Origin: Flexithrix dorotheae DSM 6795
Lineage (GTDB): Bacteria; Bacteroidota; Bacteroidia; Cytophagales; Flammeovirgaceae
Assembly: GCF_000379765.1 (NCBI RefSeq)
Contig: NZ_KB903443.1
Coordinates: 458,952 to 522,951 of the forward strand
DNA: 64,000 nucleotides
Direction: 5' to 3'
This document shows positions 56,244-64,000 of the stretch, one piece after another. The notes below the pieces were generated by a model. That model worked only from the letters and a program-made list of their open reading frames with translations. It was not told the origin of the DNA and did no database searches. Made by a program: the position numbers and the translations under genes. Positions within the stretch are counted from its first letter, which is position 1, and the number at the start of each line of letters is the position of its first letter.

Positions 56244-56648
56244 TATTTAAAGATTAATCTTAATTTTTAAAATATTTTATAAATACATTGCAATAAAATT
56301 ATTTAAGAATATTGGGTAATCTGTATATTTATAAAAAAATCGCATGGAAAACCGTTTGGCGATTCTCTTGCTGTAAAAATATATAAGCTATTATATTTTT
56401 TAAAAAGGACCTGAATTCTAGTTCAATTATCCTTTTGAAAATAAAACAATACCAGAGCCATTTTAATTTTAAGGCTAATTTATACCTATAAAGATGTTGC
56501 TGATTACTCCACCAAATAGTCTTATCTGAAATCACTTTTTTTACAAATATCAACTTTAAAACAATAGCAAGTTGACAAAACCACAAATCCTTTTTGTTAA
56601 TTGTCGCATTGCATACTTGATTGTCGATTTTTTCAAAATTAATTAACT
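56244..56648. other. Divergent intergenic region, 405 bp, menA / sirtuin
   Basis: AT-rich, with no clean promoter match. An 85-codon minus-strand frame (56329-56586) begins with an ATG but has a composition like translated AT-rich noise (many Phe, Lys, Ile, Trp) and no recognisable motif, so I do not call it. Confidence 0.5.
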
Positions 56649-57350
56649 ATGACCAAAAAAAAACTTGTTGTACTCTCCGGGGCAGGTATTAGCGCTGAAA
56701 GTGGAATACCAACCTTTAGAGCCTCTGACGGATTATGGGAAGGGCATGATGTAATGCAGGTGGCCACCTTTGAGGGTTGGCGAAGAGACAAAAACCTGGT
56801 ATTAAACTTTTATAATGAAAGAAGGAAAGCTGCCCTAAATGCAAAACCGAATGAAGGACATATTATATTGGCTGAACTTCAGACTTATTTTGATGTAACC
56901 ATTGTAACTCAAAATGTAGACAATCTCCATGAAAGAGCAGGATCGAAAAAGGTGATTCACTTGCATGGTGAACTTTTTAAATCTAGAAGTACGTTAGATG
57001 ATACCCTGGTATACGATATTGAAGGTAGTGAATTGAAATTGGGTGATAAGTGTGAAAAAGGCTCACAATTACGTCCCCACATTGTTTGGTTTGGTGAATC
57101 TGTTCCAATGATGGATATCGCTATTGAAGAGGCATTAAGTGCAGAAATTTTCATTGTGGTTGGAACTTCCCTTTTGGTCTATCCTGCAGCAGGGTTGGTA
57201 GATTACACAAAGGATTCTGCGCACAAATATATAGTTGATCCTAAAATGCCAGAGCTTGGCAGGCGGTATCAAAATTTACATTGTATTGAGGAAATAGGAA
57301 GTGTCGGGTTAAAAATGGTAGCAGAAGAAATTACTTCAGAATACGCATAA
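56649..57350 (+). CDS. Sir2-type NAD-dependent deacylase, zinc-less
   Basis: A 233-residue sirtuin. NAD binding is in GAGISAESGIPTFR (11-24), TQNVDNLH is at 87-94, the catalytic His is H106 in HLHGE, and GTSLLVYPAAGL lies near 172-183. Y55 and R58 in NFYNERR match the Tyr/Arg pair that in SIRT5/CobB-type enzymes favours succinyl or malonyl lysines, so it is more likely a deacylase than a pure deacetylase. The four cysteines of the zinc finger are missing; only one Cys remains in that region, as in many short Bacteroidota sirtuins. It is cytoplasmic and a single-gene unit. Confidence 0.93.
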   Translation: MTKKKLVVLSGAGISAESGIPTFRASDGLWEGHDVMQVATFEGWRRDKNLVLNFYNERRKAALNAKPNEGHIILAELQTYFDVTIVTQNVDNLHERAGSKKVIHLHGELFKSRSTLDDTLVYDIEGSELKLGDKCEKGSQLRPHIVWFGESVPMMDIAIEEALSAEIFIVVGTSLLVYPAAGLVDYTKDSAHKYIVDPKMPELGRRYQNLHCIEEIGSVGLKMVAEEITSEYA

Positions 57351-57352
57351 TT

Positions 57353-57389
57353 AAAAAGGGTTAGTGACATGATACCACCAACCCTTTCC
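57353..57389. terminator. Bidirectional terminator between sirtuin gene and asnS
   Basis: AAAGGGTT (57355-57362) pairs with AACCCTTT (57380-57387), with an inner GTG/CAC and one mismatch. T-runs suit the minus strand (TTTTTAATTA) best. Confidence 0.65.
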
Positions 57390-57414
57390 ATCTATCTTAA
57401 TTTTAATTTAAATC

Positions 57415-58854
57415 TTAAAATTCCGCATTTTGTGGAGTTCTCGGAAATGGAATAACATCTCTTATATTTCCCATTCCGGTTACAAAAAGCATCATCCTTT
57501 CAAAACCTAAACCGAAACCACTATGAGGAGCTGTACCAAATTTTCTTAATTCCAAATACCACCACAACTCAGATTCAGGAACATCCATTTCTTCCATTCT
57601 GGTTTTTAACTTTTCCAGGTTTTCTTCTCTTTGGCTTCCTCCGATTATTTCACCAATCCCTGGAAATAGGATATCCATTGCCCCAACAGTTTTGCCATCC
57701 GGATTTTGTTTCATATAAAATGCTTTTATATCCTTTGGGTAGTTGGTGAGAATAACTGGCTTTTTATAATGTTTTTCTACCAAATACCTTTCATGTTCAG
57801 ATTGCAAATCTATTCCCCATTCCACAGGAAATTTGAATTTCTTTTTCTTGTGTGGCTTAGAGTTTAGTAATACCTGGATGGCTTCTGTATATTCTAATCG
57901 CTCAAATTCATTCTCCACTACAAACTTCATTCTTTCAATCAACCCTAATTCGTTTCGCTCATTTTGAGGTTTATTCTTCTCCTCATCGGCAGCCCTCTTA
58001 TCCAAAAACTCAAGGTCATCCATACAATTGTCCAGAATATAACTGATAATTGATTTCACAAACTCTTCAGCCAAATCCATATTATCATTTAGATCATAGA
58101 AAGCCATTTCAGGCTCAATCATCCAAAATTCAGCAAGATGGCGGGAAGTATTGGAATTTTCAGCTCTGAAAGTCGGTCCAAAAGTGTAAACTTCCCCAAG
58201 AGACATTGCCCCTACCTCAGCCTCTAACTGGCCTGAAACGGTCAGGTTTGTTTCTTTCCCGAAAAAATCCTCCTTATAATTCACAGAACCATCTTCATTT
58301 AGTGGAGGGGTTTTTGGATCCAGGGTACTCACCCTAAACATCTCTCCTGCCCCTTCAGCATCCGATCCGGTAACGATGGGAGTGTGCATATAAAAGAAGC
58401 CCTTATCATTAAAAAACTTATGTATTGCAAAGGCAAGATTATGCCTTATCCTCATGATAGCACTGATCGTATTTGTTCGGGGTCTTAAATGGGCTATTTC
58501 CCTTAAAAACTCAAGTGAATGCTTTTTAGGTTGCAGTGGATAAACCTCAGGATCCGCCAAACCAAGAATTTCTATATGCTCAGCAATAAGTTCTACAGAT
58601 TGCCCTTTTCCCTGTGATTTTACCAATACACCATTCACAGAAATACAAGCTCCGGTATTGATATCCTTAATAGTTGCTTCCGGAAGTTTTTCCATATCCA
58701 CTACAATCTGGATATTTTTTATAGTGGAACCATCATTCAAAGCGATGAAGGTCACATTTTTCCCTTCTCTCTTAGTTCTTACCCAACCTTTAGCATTTAC
58801 CTGATTATCCACCAGGTCACTCTGAAGCAAGTATTTGATCTTCGATCTTTTCAC
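57415..58854 (-). CDS. asnS: Asparaginyl-tRNA synthetase
   Basis: About 479 residues of class IIb synthetase: an OB-fold anticodon-binding domain with [25 protein letters not shown] near the N-terminus and a catalytic core with [20 protein letters not shown], then [25 protein letters not shown] (motif 2), and motif 3 [28 protein letters not shown]. The length with the GTG start at 58854 matches the family (about 470-480). An in-frame TTG at 58932 would add 26 unusual residues rich in Asn and Leu and lies inside a hairpin region, so it is not chosen. The enzyme is cytoplasmic and essential. Confidence 0.96.
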   Translation of the reverse strand: MKRSKIKYLLQSDLVDNQVNAKGWVRTKREGKNVTFIALNDGSTIKNIQIVVDMEKLPEATIKDINTGACISVNGVLVKSQGKGQSVELIAEHIEILGLADPEVYPLQPKKHSLEFLREIAHLRPRTNTISAIMRIRHNLAFAIHKFFNDKGFFYMHTPIVTGSDAEGAGEMFRVSTLDPKTPPLNEDGSVNYKEDFFGKETNLTVSGQLEAEVGAMSLGEVYTFGPTFRAENSNTSRHLAEFWMIEPEMAFYDLNDNMDLAEEFVKSIISYILDNCMDDLEFLDKRAADEEKNKPQNERNELGLIERMKFVVENEFERLEYTEAIQVLLNSKPHKKKKFKFPVEWGIDLQSEHERYLVEKHYKKPVILTNYPKDIKAFYMKQNPDGKTVGAMDILFPGIGEIIGGSQREENLEKLKTRMEEMDVPESELWWYLELRKFGTAPHSGFGLGFERMMLFVTGMGNIRDVIPFPRTPQNAEF

Positions 58855-58930
58855 AGTTTCGATTAATTTTAGAAGATTAACCAGCCAATAAAAATGACTT
58901 AAATTATTAAAATTAGAGCTTAGAATAAAC

Positions 58931-58957
58931 AAACCCCCGAATAAACTCCGAGGGTCA
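58931..58957 (-). terminator. Hairpin terminator upstream of asnS
   Basis: On the minus strand ACCCTCG pairs with CGGGGGT (one T-G pair) across a 9-nt loop and is followed by TTTGTTTATT. It most simply ends the transcript of the upstream DUF3298-like gene (3' end at 59118). A second perfect stem TCAAACCT/AGGTTTGA lies at 58993-59013. Confidence 0.5.
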
Positions 58958-59117
58958 ATTTTGTTACAAAAAAAAGGGTTTTTCTGGTATAATCAAACCT
59001 TTGTCAGGTTTGAGTTTCGAATGTATTCCGGATGCTAAAACATTATGATTGTTTTTTAGGCAAAAACTCAGCAAAAGGACATTTTTTAGAGGGAAATCAA
59101 AAAGTTAACCTGGAAAA

Positions 59118-59825
59118 CTAGTTTTTTGCACCATTCAAGAGTTCATACCCAACATTATTTTCATCCAACAACTCCTTTATATCTTTCCAGGGAATTCTGA
59201 TTTCGTTTTCGCAAACATTTTTGTTTTGATTTTTTTCACTGTCATCAATAATGATCACCAAATCAGTGCTTTCAATACAGAAATTGTTTAAAACTGAGGG
59301 CGATTCAAATTTACATCCATATTTCGAATTGATATAGGTGATCAATTCTTTGCTGTAATCAACCTCTGGCCTGAATAAATCACTGATATAGATAAAACGA
59401 TTCCTGGAAACATCATAATTAATGGTTTTACTCAGGTCTATTGGATTTTTCAGTCCTGAATAAAAAGTCCTTTTTTCAAATTTCACACTTAATACCCCAT
59501 GGTATTGCCTGCAAATATTATAATCCAGATTCAGGTAGCTATAACCGAAATTTGAAGCATTTCCCTTTTTTTGAAGCTTCCCTTGAAAATCAGTTATTGC
59601 TGCGCTCATTATTTTCTGAACAGCAAGATTTAATTCATAGTGTTTTTCGTGATTTTCGTCTAAAATTTCGGGATAGGAAATATTGAGCTGATAAGATAAT
59701 TGAGGATAGTTTTTATTAAACCCTCTTTTGATAATGGAAATGTCCTTTTCTGAGATGGCAGGTGAGCCACCAGAAAAAGGGTTGATCAATACCACTGCAA
59801 AGTATAGAAGTGAAATTAACTTCAT
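59118..59825 (-). CDS. Secreted DUF3298/RsiV-like protein
   Basis: A 235-residue protein with an N-terminal hydrophobic segment (signal peptide or anchor, about 1-20). The middle contains a repeating strand pattern around NASNFGYSYLNLDYNICRQYHGVLSVKFEKRTFYSGLKNP (about 88-127), followed by INYDVSRNRFIYISDLF (about 134-150) and the closing IRIPWKDIKELLD (about 211-223). This is the DUF4163/DUF3298 layout found in RsiV and PdaC-like proteins, some of which bind lysozyme or act on peptidoglycan. Function here is unknown. The promoter-like TAATTTTG at 59837-59830 lies too close to the ATG to be convincing. Confidence 0.75.
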   Translation of the reverse strand: MKLISLLYFAVVLINPFSGGSPAISEKDISIIKRGFNKNYPQLSYQLNISYPEILDENHEKHYELNLAVQKIMSAAITDFQGKLQKKGNASNFGYSYLNLDYNICRQYHGVLSVKFEKRTFYSGLKNPIDLSKTINYDVSRNRFIYISDLFRPEVDYSKELITYINSKYGCKFESPSVLNNFCIESTDLVIIIDDSEKNQNKNVCENEIRIPWKDIKELLDENNVGYELLNGAKN

Positions 59826-60007
59826 ATAGCAAAATTAAAAAGCACTATCTGCTAAAACAGACAAATTAAAGTAAACATAATTTTAAGATAGCAGGACTTT
59901 TTGTAAGGAAATTTGGCAGATTTCTATCCTGGAGATAGAACAAATGTTGGTGCTAATGGGATTATTAGTGGCTTAATGTAACAAATCTACTGTTTTTTAT
60001 TAATAAA

Positions 60008-60030
60008 ACGTAATATTTTTTTTATTACGT
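60008..60030 (-). terminator. AT-rich hairpin after nuoH
   Basis: ACGTAATA and TATTACGT form an 8-bp stem with a T-rich loop. It is positioned just past the nuoH stop on the minus strand and may end its transcript, though the stem is AT-rich. Confidence 0.4.
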
Positions 60031-60051
60031 ATAAAATTTACCCATTAAAAA

Positions 60052-61170
60052 TTATATCATTAATAATCTCCAAATAGCACAAATGAATAAAAGCACTAGA
60101 GAAATGGGTGTAAGGTATTTCCAACACAAAGACATAAGCTGGTCCACTCTTAATCTGGGATAGGTCCATCTTATCCACATTTGTACCAGAATTAAGGCAA
60201 AAACTTTTAATAATATCCAGAAAATTCCCCAAATATTGCCCATTACCGTGCCTGGCAACCCACTTGTCCATTCAGCTAATCTCAAACTACCAATATTGGG
60301 AAAAGGCGTGTTCCATCCTCCAAAAAATAAAATAGCAGCAACAAAACTAACTAAAAGCATCATGGCATATTCAGCCAGCATCACCATTGACCATCTGAAT
60401 CCAGTATATTCCGTATGAAAACCGCCAATCAATTCAGACTCAGCTTCTGGTAAATCAAAAGGGGTTCGGTTGGCTTCCGCCAGACTGGAAATAAAAAATA
60501 TGATAAATACAAAAAACAGCAAAGGCATCCGAACTACATTCCAGGTTAAAAACCCACCAATATCTGTGACTTCTATACCAAGCTTTTTAATTCCAAACAG
60601 GTAATTTAACTCATTGGAATAATTGATAGTCTCTGTCTGATATTGTTGAATCCATATTCCCTGCTGAAAGCTAATTTCCTGCAAGTTGAGTGTTTGGCAA
60701 ATCACTACCGCACATAAAACAGAAATTCCCAAAGGCACTTCATAGGAAACAATCTGAGATACAGCACGCATGGCCCCATAGATCGTGTACTTATTATTGG
60801 AGCCCCAACCTGCCATCAGAATTCCTAAAACATCAAGAGATATAATGGCCAGAAGATAAAAAACCCCTACCGAGGCAATTGACCCTATGATCCCTGAAGT
60901 AAGTGGAATAACAGCAAAACCAGAAAAAACCGCTGTGAAAATAATAACAGGGGCTACAAGAAAGAGAAACTTATCTGCAGTTTTGGGAATTATATCTTCT
61001 TTCTGAATTAATTTTAGGAGGTCTGCTACGGTTTGGAGAATACCAAATTTACCCACTTCCATTGGACCCAACCTATCCTGGGCAAAAGCGGATACCTTTC
61101 GCTCAATATAAACAGCGAAAACTGTATAAATTATAACAAGAAGTAGTAAGAGAACGAAGGCAATAACCAT
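60052..61170 (-). CDS. nuoH: NADH-quinone oxidoreductase subunit H
   Basis: A 372-residue membrane subunit of complex I, with eight or more helices. The signatures are YIERKVSAFAQDRLGPMEVGKFGILQTVADLLKL (about 21-54) and EAESELIGGFHTEYTGFRWSMVMLAEY (about 236-262), both of which line the quinone cavity. Length is slightly above the bacterial norm (about 330-350) because of an insert around 150-200. It normally sits between nuoG and nuoI; here it is alone, flanked by an unrelated secreted protein gene and a MarR regulator, with its own promoter. The remaining subunits must be elsewhere. Confidence 0.96.
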   Translation of the reverse strand: MVIAFVLLLLLVIIYTVFAVYIERKVSAFAQDRLGPMEVGKFGILQTVADLLKLIQKEDIIPKTADKFLFLVAPVIIFTAVFSGFAVIPLTSGIIGSIASVGVFYLLAIISLDVLGILMAGWGSNNKYTIYGAMRAVSQIVSYEVPLGISVLCAVVICQTLNLQEISFQQGIWIQQYQTETINYSNELNYLFGIKKLGIEVTDIGGFLTWNVVRMPLLFFVFIIFFISSLAEANRTPFDLPEAESELIGGFHTEYTGFRWSMVMLAEYAMMLLVSFVAAILFFGGWNTPFPNIGSLRLAEWTSGLPGTVMGNIWGIFWILLKVFALILVQMWIRWTYPRLRVDQLMSLCWKYLTPISLVLLFICAIWRLLMI

Positions 61171-61199
61171 CCTAAATAATTTTCAGCTAAAATTTGGTC

Positions 61200-61207
61200 C
61201 AAAGTTA
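61200..61207 (-). promoter_or_regulatory. -7 promoter element of nuoH
   Basis: The minus strand reads TAACTTTG (TAnnTTTG), 30 bases before the ATG, giving a leader of about 22 nt. A T-rich stretch lies about 20 bases upstream where the -33 element is expected. Confidence 0.55.
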
Positions 61208-61241
61208 ATTTCAATTTCTGATGAAAAAAACTCTTTCCAAT

Positions 61242-61691
61242 TTATCCTCTTAGTTTATCCAATAAATAACTTAATTGTTTCAGTTCCTCAACTGATAAAT
61301 TACTACAACAGAACTCTATTTTTTCGGGTGAATTCTCTATCTCTTTCAATAGATCCAAACCCTTGGCAGTTATTTTTACATCCACCTGCCTTCTGTCATC
61401 TTTACAAACATGTCTTCCAACAAGACCCTTCTGTCTTAATTTCTCCACCAATCTTGATGCATTTGACATTCTATCCAACATTCTTTCCATCAATAAATTT
61501 ATGCTGGCTGGTCTAGGATATTGTCCTCTTAAAATTCTTAATATATTAAATTGTTGGGGAGAAAGGTTATACTGTTTAAAAAATTTGGCATTCAAAGAGT
61601 TAACCCAATTTCCGGTAAACATTAAATTTAACATGGCTTTCTGGTGCACACTTGAAAACTTGTACTGTTTTATTTCTTCTTCAAAATTCAT
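61242..61691 (-). CDS. MarR family transcriptional regulator
   Basis: A 149-residue winged-helix protein. The recognition region is ASINLLMERMLDRMSNASRLVEKLRQKGLV (about 62-91) and the wing CKDDRRQVDVKITAKGLD (about 96-113). Two cysteines near 128-129 (EFCCSN) could sense redox, as in some MarR proteins, but that is inference. The gene lies 71 bp upstream of nuoH on the same strand, so read-through is possible, but nuoH also has its own promoter. The regulated genes are unknown. Confidence 0.92.
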   Translation of the reverse strand: MNFEEEIKQYKFSSVHQKAMLNLMFTGNWVNSLNAKFFKQYNLSPQQFNILRILRGQYPRPASINLLMERMLDRMSNASRLVEKLRQKGLVGRHVCKDDRRQVDVKITAKGLDLLKEIENSPEKIEFCCSNLSVEELKQLSYLLDKLRG

Positions 61692-62084
61692 GTTAAATCT
61701 TTTTTAAGTATAGCAATCCTGGAGATGGAATAATAAACTTAAGCTGCCACAATTATCCTGACTCACAAAGTTTCAATTTAATCTACTTTTTTCTGAACTG
61801 CGGCATTAAATCAAAAAAATATTTTTTAAAATGAACAATTAAAGAGATTATTTAGATAATCTAAAAAAACAGGAATTTAGCCTTGTATAGGATATTTAAG
61901 AAATTTTTCAGCTAATCAGCCTAAATTGAATTCCTCATATTATTCCAATTTTGCCAAATTATCCAACTTTCAATTGCTTATTTTTAACGTGCAAACCCTA
62001 TAATTAACCGAAGCATTTTGATACTGTTCTTCAAAAATTTTAAATTTATAGAAAAGATTTTTTAAAATTTAACTGAACAACCCA
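61692..62084. other. Divergent intergenic region, 393 bp
   Basis: AT-rich. ATCCTGGAGATGGAA at 61716-61730 nearly repeats ATCCTGGAGATAGAA at 59936-59950 on the other side of nuoH. No ORF, hairpin or clean promoter is seen. Confidence 0.5.
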
Positions 62085-62969
62085 ATGAAAACTATAATAG
62101 GCTCATTCCTTTTATTTTTAATGTTCCCCTTAATTTCGTTTTCCCAATCTGTTTCTTTTGATGTAGAAGAAATAAAGGAAAATATCAGTAAAGGGGAAGC
62201 AAACGGATTTGCTGTTTATATCCCACAAGCCCATCGAAAAGATGTAGAAAAAGCATGGAGTAAAGACATTAGAGTAGATACAAAGTCAAAAGTGGTAGAA
62301 AAAGATGGAGAATTCTTCATTGAGGGTACAAATATCGATAGATTATCAGCAAATCCTATTAACGTATTCAGCAGGATAATAGAAATGGATAGTGGAGTGA
62401 AAGTACATGCATTTTTTGAAGTGGATTCAACCTTTTTATCAAGTGAAATTGATGAAGAAAAGGCTACAGTAGCCAAAAAAATTGTAGCTGAATTTGCATC
62501 CGATGCCTATACTTTTGCAGTTCAGGAGGAGTTGGAAGAGGAAGAGAAGAAATTAAAAAATTTAAACAATGACCTGAAAAAACTGGTGAATGAAAATGAA
62601 AAAATGCATAAAACAATTGCCATGAATAATTCAGATATAGATGCCTTAAATGCTGATTTGGATCAAAATAAACTTAAACTTGACCCTAACCATGGAAAAA
62701 CAGTGGCAGTTTATGATGAAAATGGAAGGGAAATCGATAGGGCTCCGGCCCCCTCAGAAGTTAAAAAGATTGATGCAGATTTAAAAAAGGAAATTGATAA
62801 GGAAGCAAAAAAAATACATAAAAAGATCTTTAAATTAGAATCAGAAATTAGAGAAGCTGAAAGAAATATTCCAGTTAATTTGCAGGAACAGGAAGAAAAG
62901 AAAAGTGAAATTGAGGCTCAGGAAATGGTAATTGAAAAAGTAATGCAAAAATTGGAAAATGTCCAATAA
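62085..62969 (+). CDS. Secreted coiled-coil protein, unknown
   Basis: A 294-residue protein with a signal peptide (MKTIIGSFLL... ending SFSQ). Residues 21 to about 140 form a mixed domain (GEANGFAVYIPQAHRKDVEK near 37-56 and SRIIEMDSGVKVHAFFEVD near 96-114). From about 146 to the end there are two long coiled-coil stretches (EELEEEEKKLKNLNNDLKK and KEIDKEAKKIHKKIFKLE), separated by a hairpin-like YDENGREIDRAPAPS near 210-225. The role is not recognised; a periplasmic or outer-membrane structural protein is possible. A strong terminator follows. Confidence 0.72.
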   Translation: MKTIIGSFLLFLMFPLISFSQSVSFDVEEIKENISKGEANGFAVYIPQAHRKDVEKAWSKDIRVDTKSKVVEKDGEFFIEGTNIDRLSANPINVFSRIIEMDSGVKVHAFFEVDSTFLSSEIDEEKATVAKKIVAEFASDAYTFAVQEELEEEEKKLKNLNNDLKKLVNENEKMHKTIAMNNSDIDALNADLDQNKLKLDPNHGKTVAVYDENGREIDRAPAPSEVKKIDADLKKEIDKEAKKIHKKIFKLESEIREAERNIPVNLQEQEEKKSEIEAQEMVIEKVMQKLENVQ

Positions 62970-62985
62970 AAACTGTCTGACATTT

Positions 62986-63027
62986 AAAAGGGCTGTGTTC
63001 TAACATTAAAGAATACAGCCCTTTTTT
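62986..63027 (+). terminator. Terminator after the coiled-coil gene
   Basis: AAAAGGGCTGT pairs with ACAGCCCTTTT, with a further GTTC/GAAT region inside, followed by T residues. Confidence 0.9.
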
Positions 63028-63179
63028 ATGAAGTTGTTCAAAGTTAAATCTTTTGACTACGTATGGCCTATTTTGCAACATGCTTTCTCATTAAATAATG
63101 AGAATTACATAACTCCAAAATAGTAATAAATTTAGTATTTTTTTAAATTGAGGTTAAGTGTCAAATAACCACCATAATA

Positions 63180-64000
63180 ATGCTTTCCCTCAGGCAAATT
63201 TTAGTTGGAATAATACTTTATTTCCATTTCTCAGGTCTTCACGCCCAGGAGAATATAAAAGATTTTACTACACTTTATGGGACTGTAATAGATTCTGTAA
63301 AATGCAAAAATAACCCCACTCAAAGTTACGCTCTTTTTCTTCCCAAAACCTACTCACCTGATAGGAGTTGGCCAGTTATTTACTTTTTTGAACCTGCTGC
63401 AAGGGGAGCACTTCCTCTAAATAAATATTATGAAATTGCTGAAAAATTCAATTTTATTTTCGTCTGCTCAAACAATTCAAAAAATGGTTCCTGGGAAACT
63501 GTATTTGATGCTGCAGATGCGATTTTCATGGACACCCAGGAACGGTTTAATATTGACAAAAATAGAATTTACACTTCTGGATTTTCCGGGGGTTCCAGAG
63601 CTGCAGTTACCCTAATTCATAATTATCCCAATATCAGAGGAGTAATTGGCTGTGGTGCAGGATTTTCAATCAACCCTGCTCACCACCCAACCAAGGCCCA
63701 CAGCAACTTACGTTATGTAGGAATTGTGGGAAATAGGGACATGAATTATCTGGAACAATTTAGAGTTGCTGAAGCCTTAAATAAATTAGGTATCCCAAAT
63801 TTCTTAATCACATTTGAAGGAAAGCATGAATGGCCTCCTGTAGCCAACTTTTATCAAGCCATAGAATGGCTGGTGTTTCAAGAACAGCTAATGAGGACAA
63901 CTTCTGTATCAAAAAATGATATAAATACAGACTACTATTTTAATAAAAGAACCGAAGCTCTTACCACTTTAAACCAAAATGAAATCATTGCACAAACAAG
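63180..64000 (+). CDS. Secreted alpha/beta-hydrolase, esterase-like (3' end beyond window)
   Basis: ATG 63180 opens a frame with no stop to the right edge, 273 codons visible. A signal peptide (MLSLRQILVG... ending GLHAQE, about 23) leads into an alpha/beta-hydrolase domain: YALFLPKTYSPDRSWPVIYFFEP (about 50-72) and the nucleophile elbow GFSGGSR (about 136-142, GxSxG with Ser139). Histidine-containing TFEGKHEWPP (about 214-223) is well placed for the catalytic His. The pattern is that of PHB-depolymerase/feruloyl-esterase-like secreted esterases. A C-terminal domain beyond 240 is cut off. Substrate unknown. Confidence 0.88.
   Translation, partial: MLSLRQILVGIILYFHFSGLHAQENIKDFTTLYGTVIDSVKCKNNPTQSYALFLPKTYSPDRSWPVIYFFEPAARGALPLNKYYEIAEKFNFIFVCSNNSKNGSWETVFDAADAIFMDTQERFNIDKNRIYTSGFSGGSRAAVTLIHNYPNIRGVIGCGAGFSINPAHHPTKAHSNLRYVGIVGNRDMNYLEQFRVAEALNKLGIPNFLITFEGKHEWPPVANFYQAIEWLVFQEQLMRTTSVSKNDINTDYYFNKRTEALTTLNQNEIIAQT

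Noticed and set aside
56329-56586. 85-codon minus-strand ORF between menA and the sirtuin gene
   Set aside because: Its composition is that of translated AT-rich DNA, with no motif, signal or partner gene.
58855-58932. Asn-rich in-frame extension of asnS and a hairpin, taken as an attenuator with leader peptide
   Set aside because: The hairpin precedes the Asn-rich stretch instead of following it, and the stretch is in frame with asnS from a TTG. A simple terminator of the upstream gene is the better explanation.
1-64000. tRNA, rRNA, CRISPR, phage or defence-system genes
   Set aside because: I looked for characteristic sequences, repeats and gene families on both strands and found none.

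Overview
The window is a stretch of chromosome from a low-GC member of the Bacteroidota, most likely class Cytophagia, order Cytophagales. The reasons are: a protein with a type IX secretion (T9SS) sorting domain, lamin-tail/Ig-like exoproteins, a bat-type vWA cluster, a TatC with an enlarged first loop, DUF4296 and SPOR lipoproteins, no Shine-Dalgarno sequences in front of the genes, and repeated matches to the Bacteroidota -7 promoter element TAnnTTTG. I see no rRNA, tRNA, CRISPR array, insertion sequence or phage gene. Housekeeping genes dominate and there is no clear genomic island.

Layout. 1-4259: the 5' part of a giant secreted protein (Ig-like modules plus two lamin-tail domains) that runs off the left edge. 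4617-18200: a YhiN-type flavoprotein, two tandem paralogous M1 metallopeptidases, a GT-C-like membrane protein, RNase HI, a secreted vWA-like protein, a third M1 aminopeptidase and a uracil-DNA-glycosylase-fold protein. 18256-21968: a sugar-utilisation trio (MFS permease, Gfo/Idh/MocA dehydrogenase, TIM-barrel isomerase). 22304-26844: a tiny T9SS-tailed protein, an 860-bp non-coding zone with a possible 27-codon gene, a trehalose-6-phosphate synthase/phosphatase fusion and a Ser-rich lipoprotein. 26930-40894: rpoC standing alone, an enoyl-CoA hydratase, a SPOR lipoprotein, mrdA (PBP2), tatC, glyA, a MarR regulator with an unknown neighbour, an RsmB/RsmF-type rRNA methyltransferase and a DUF4296 lipoprotein. 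41204-44604: a shortened bat cluster (DUF58, a membrane protein, BatA) and a small secreted protein. 44683-52257: secA, a Sua5/YciO protein, and ugd plus UDP-glucuronate decarboxylase, which together take UDP-glucose to UDP-xylose, then a TerB-like protein. 52331-56243: M19 dipeptidase with a D-threonine-aldolase-like enzyme, CoA-transferase subunit B and menA. 56649-64000: a sirtuin, asnS, a DUF3298-like protein, nuoH, a MarR regulator, a coiled-coil secreted protein and a truncated esterase.

How the parts fit: envelope biogenesis and export (secA, tatC, mrdA, SPOR, bat, T9SS cargo), peptide degradation (three M1 enzymes and one M19), sugar metabolism (MFS/Gfo/TIM, trehalose, UDP-xylose) and respiration (menA, nuoH). 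The most striking large-scale feature is that several genes normally locked in conserved operons are solitary here: rpoC without rpoB, nuoH without the other nuo genes, mrdA without mreBCD/rodA, CoA-transferase B without A, and bat without moxR, batB, batC or batD. Several of them carry their own recognisable promoter. I found no convincing new defence or mobile system. The best candidates for undescribed biology are the 22.3-23.6 kb zone (sorting-domain-only protein, small ORF, inverted repeats), the DxTxS vWA-like secreted protein and the shortened bat cluster.
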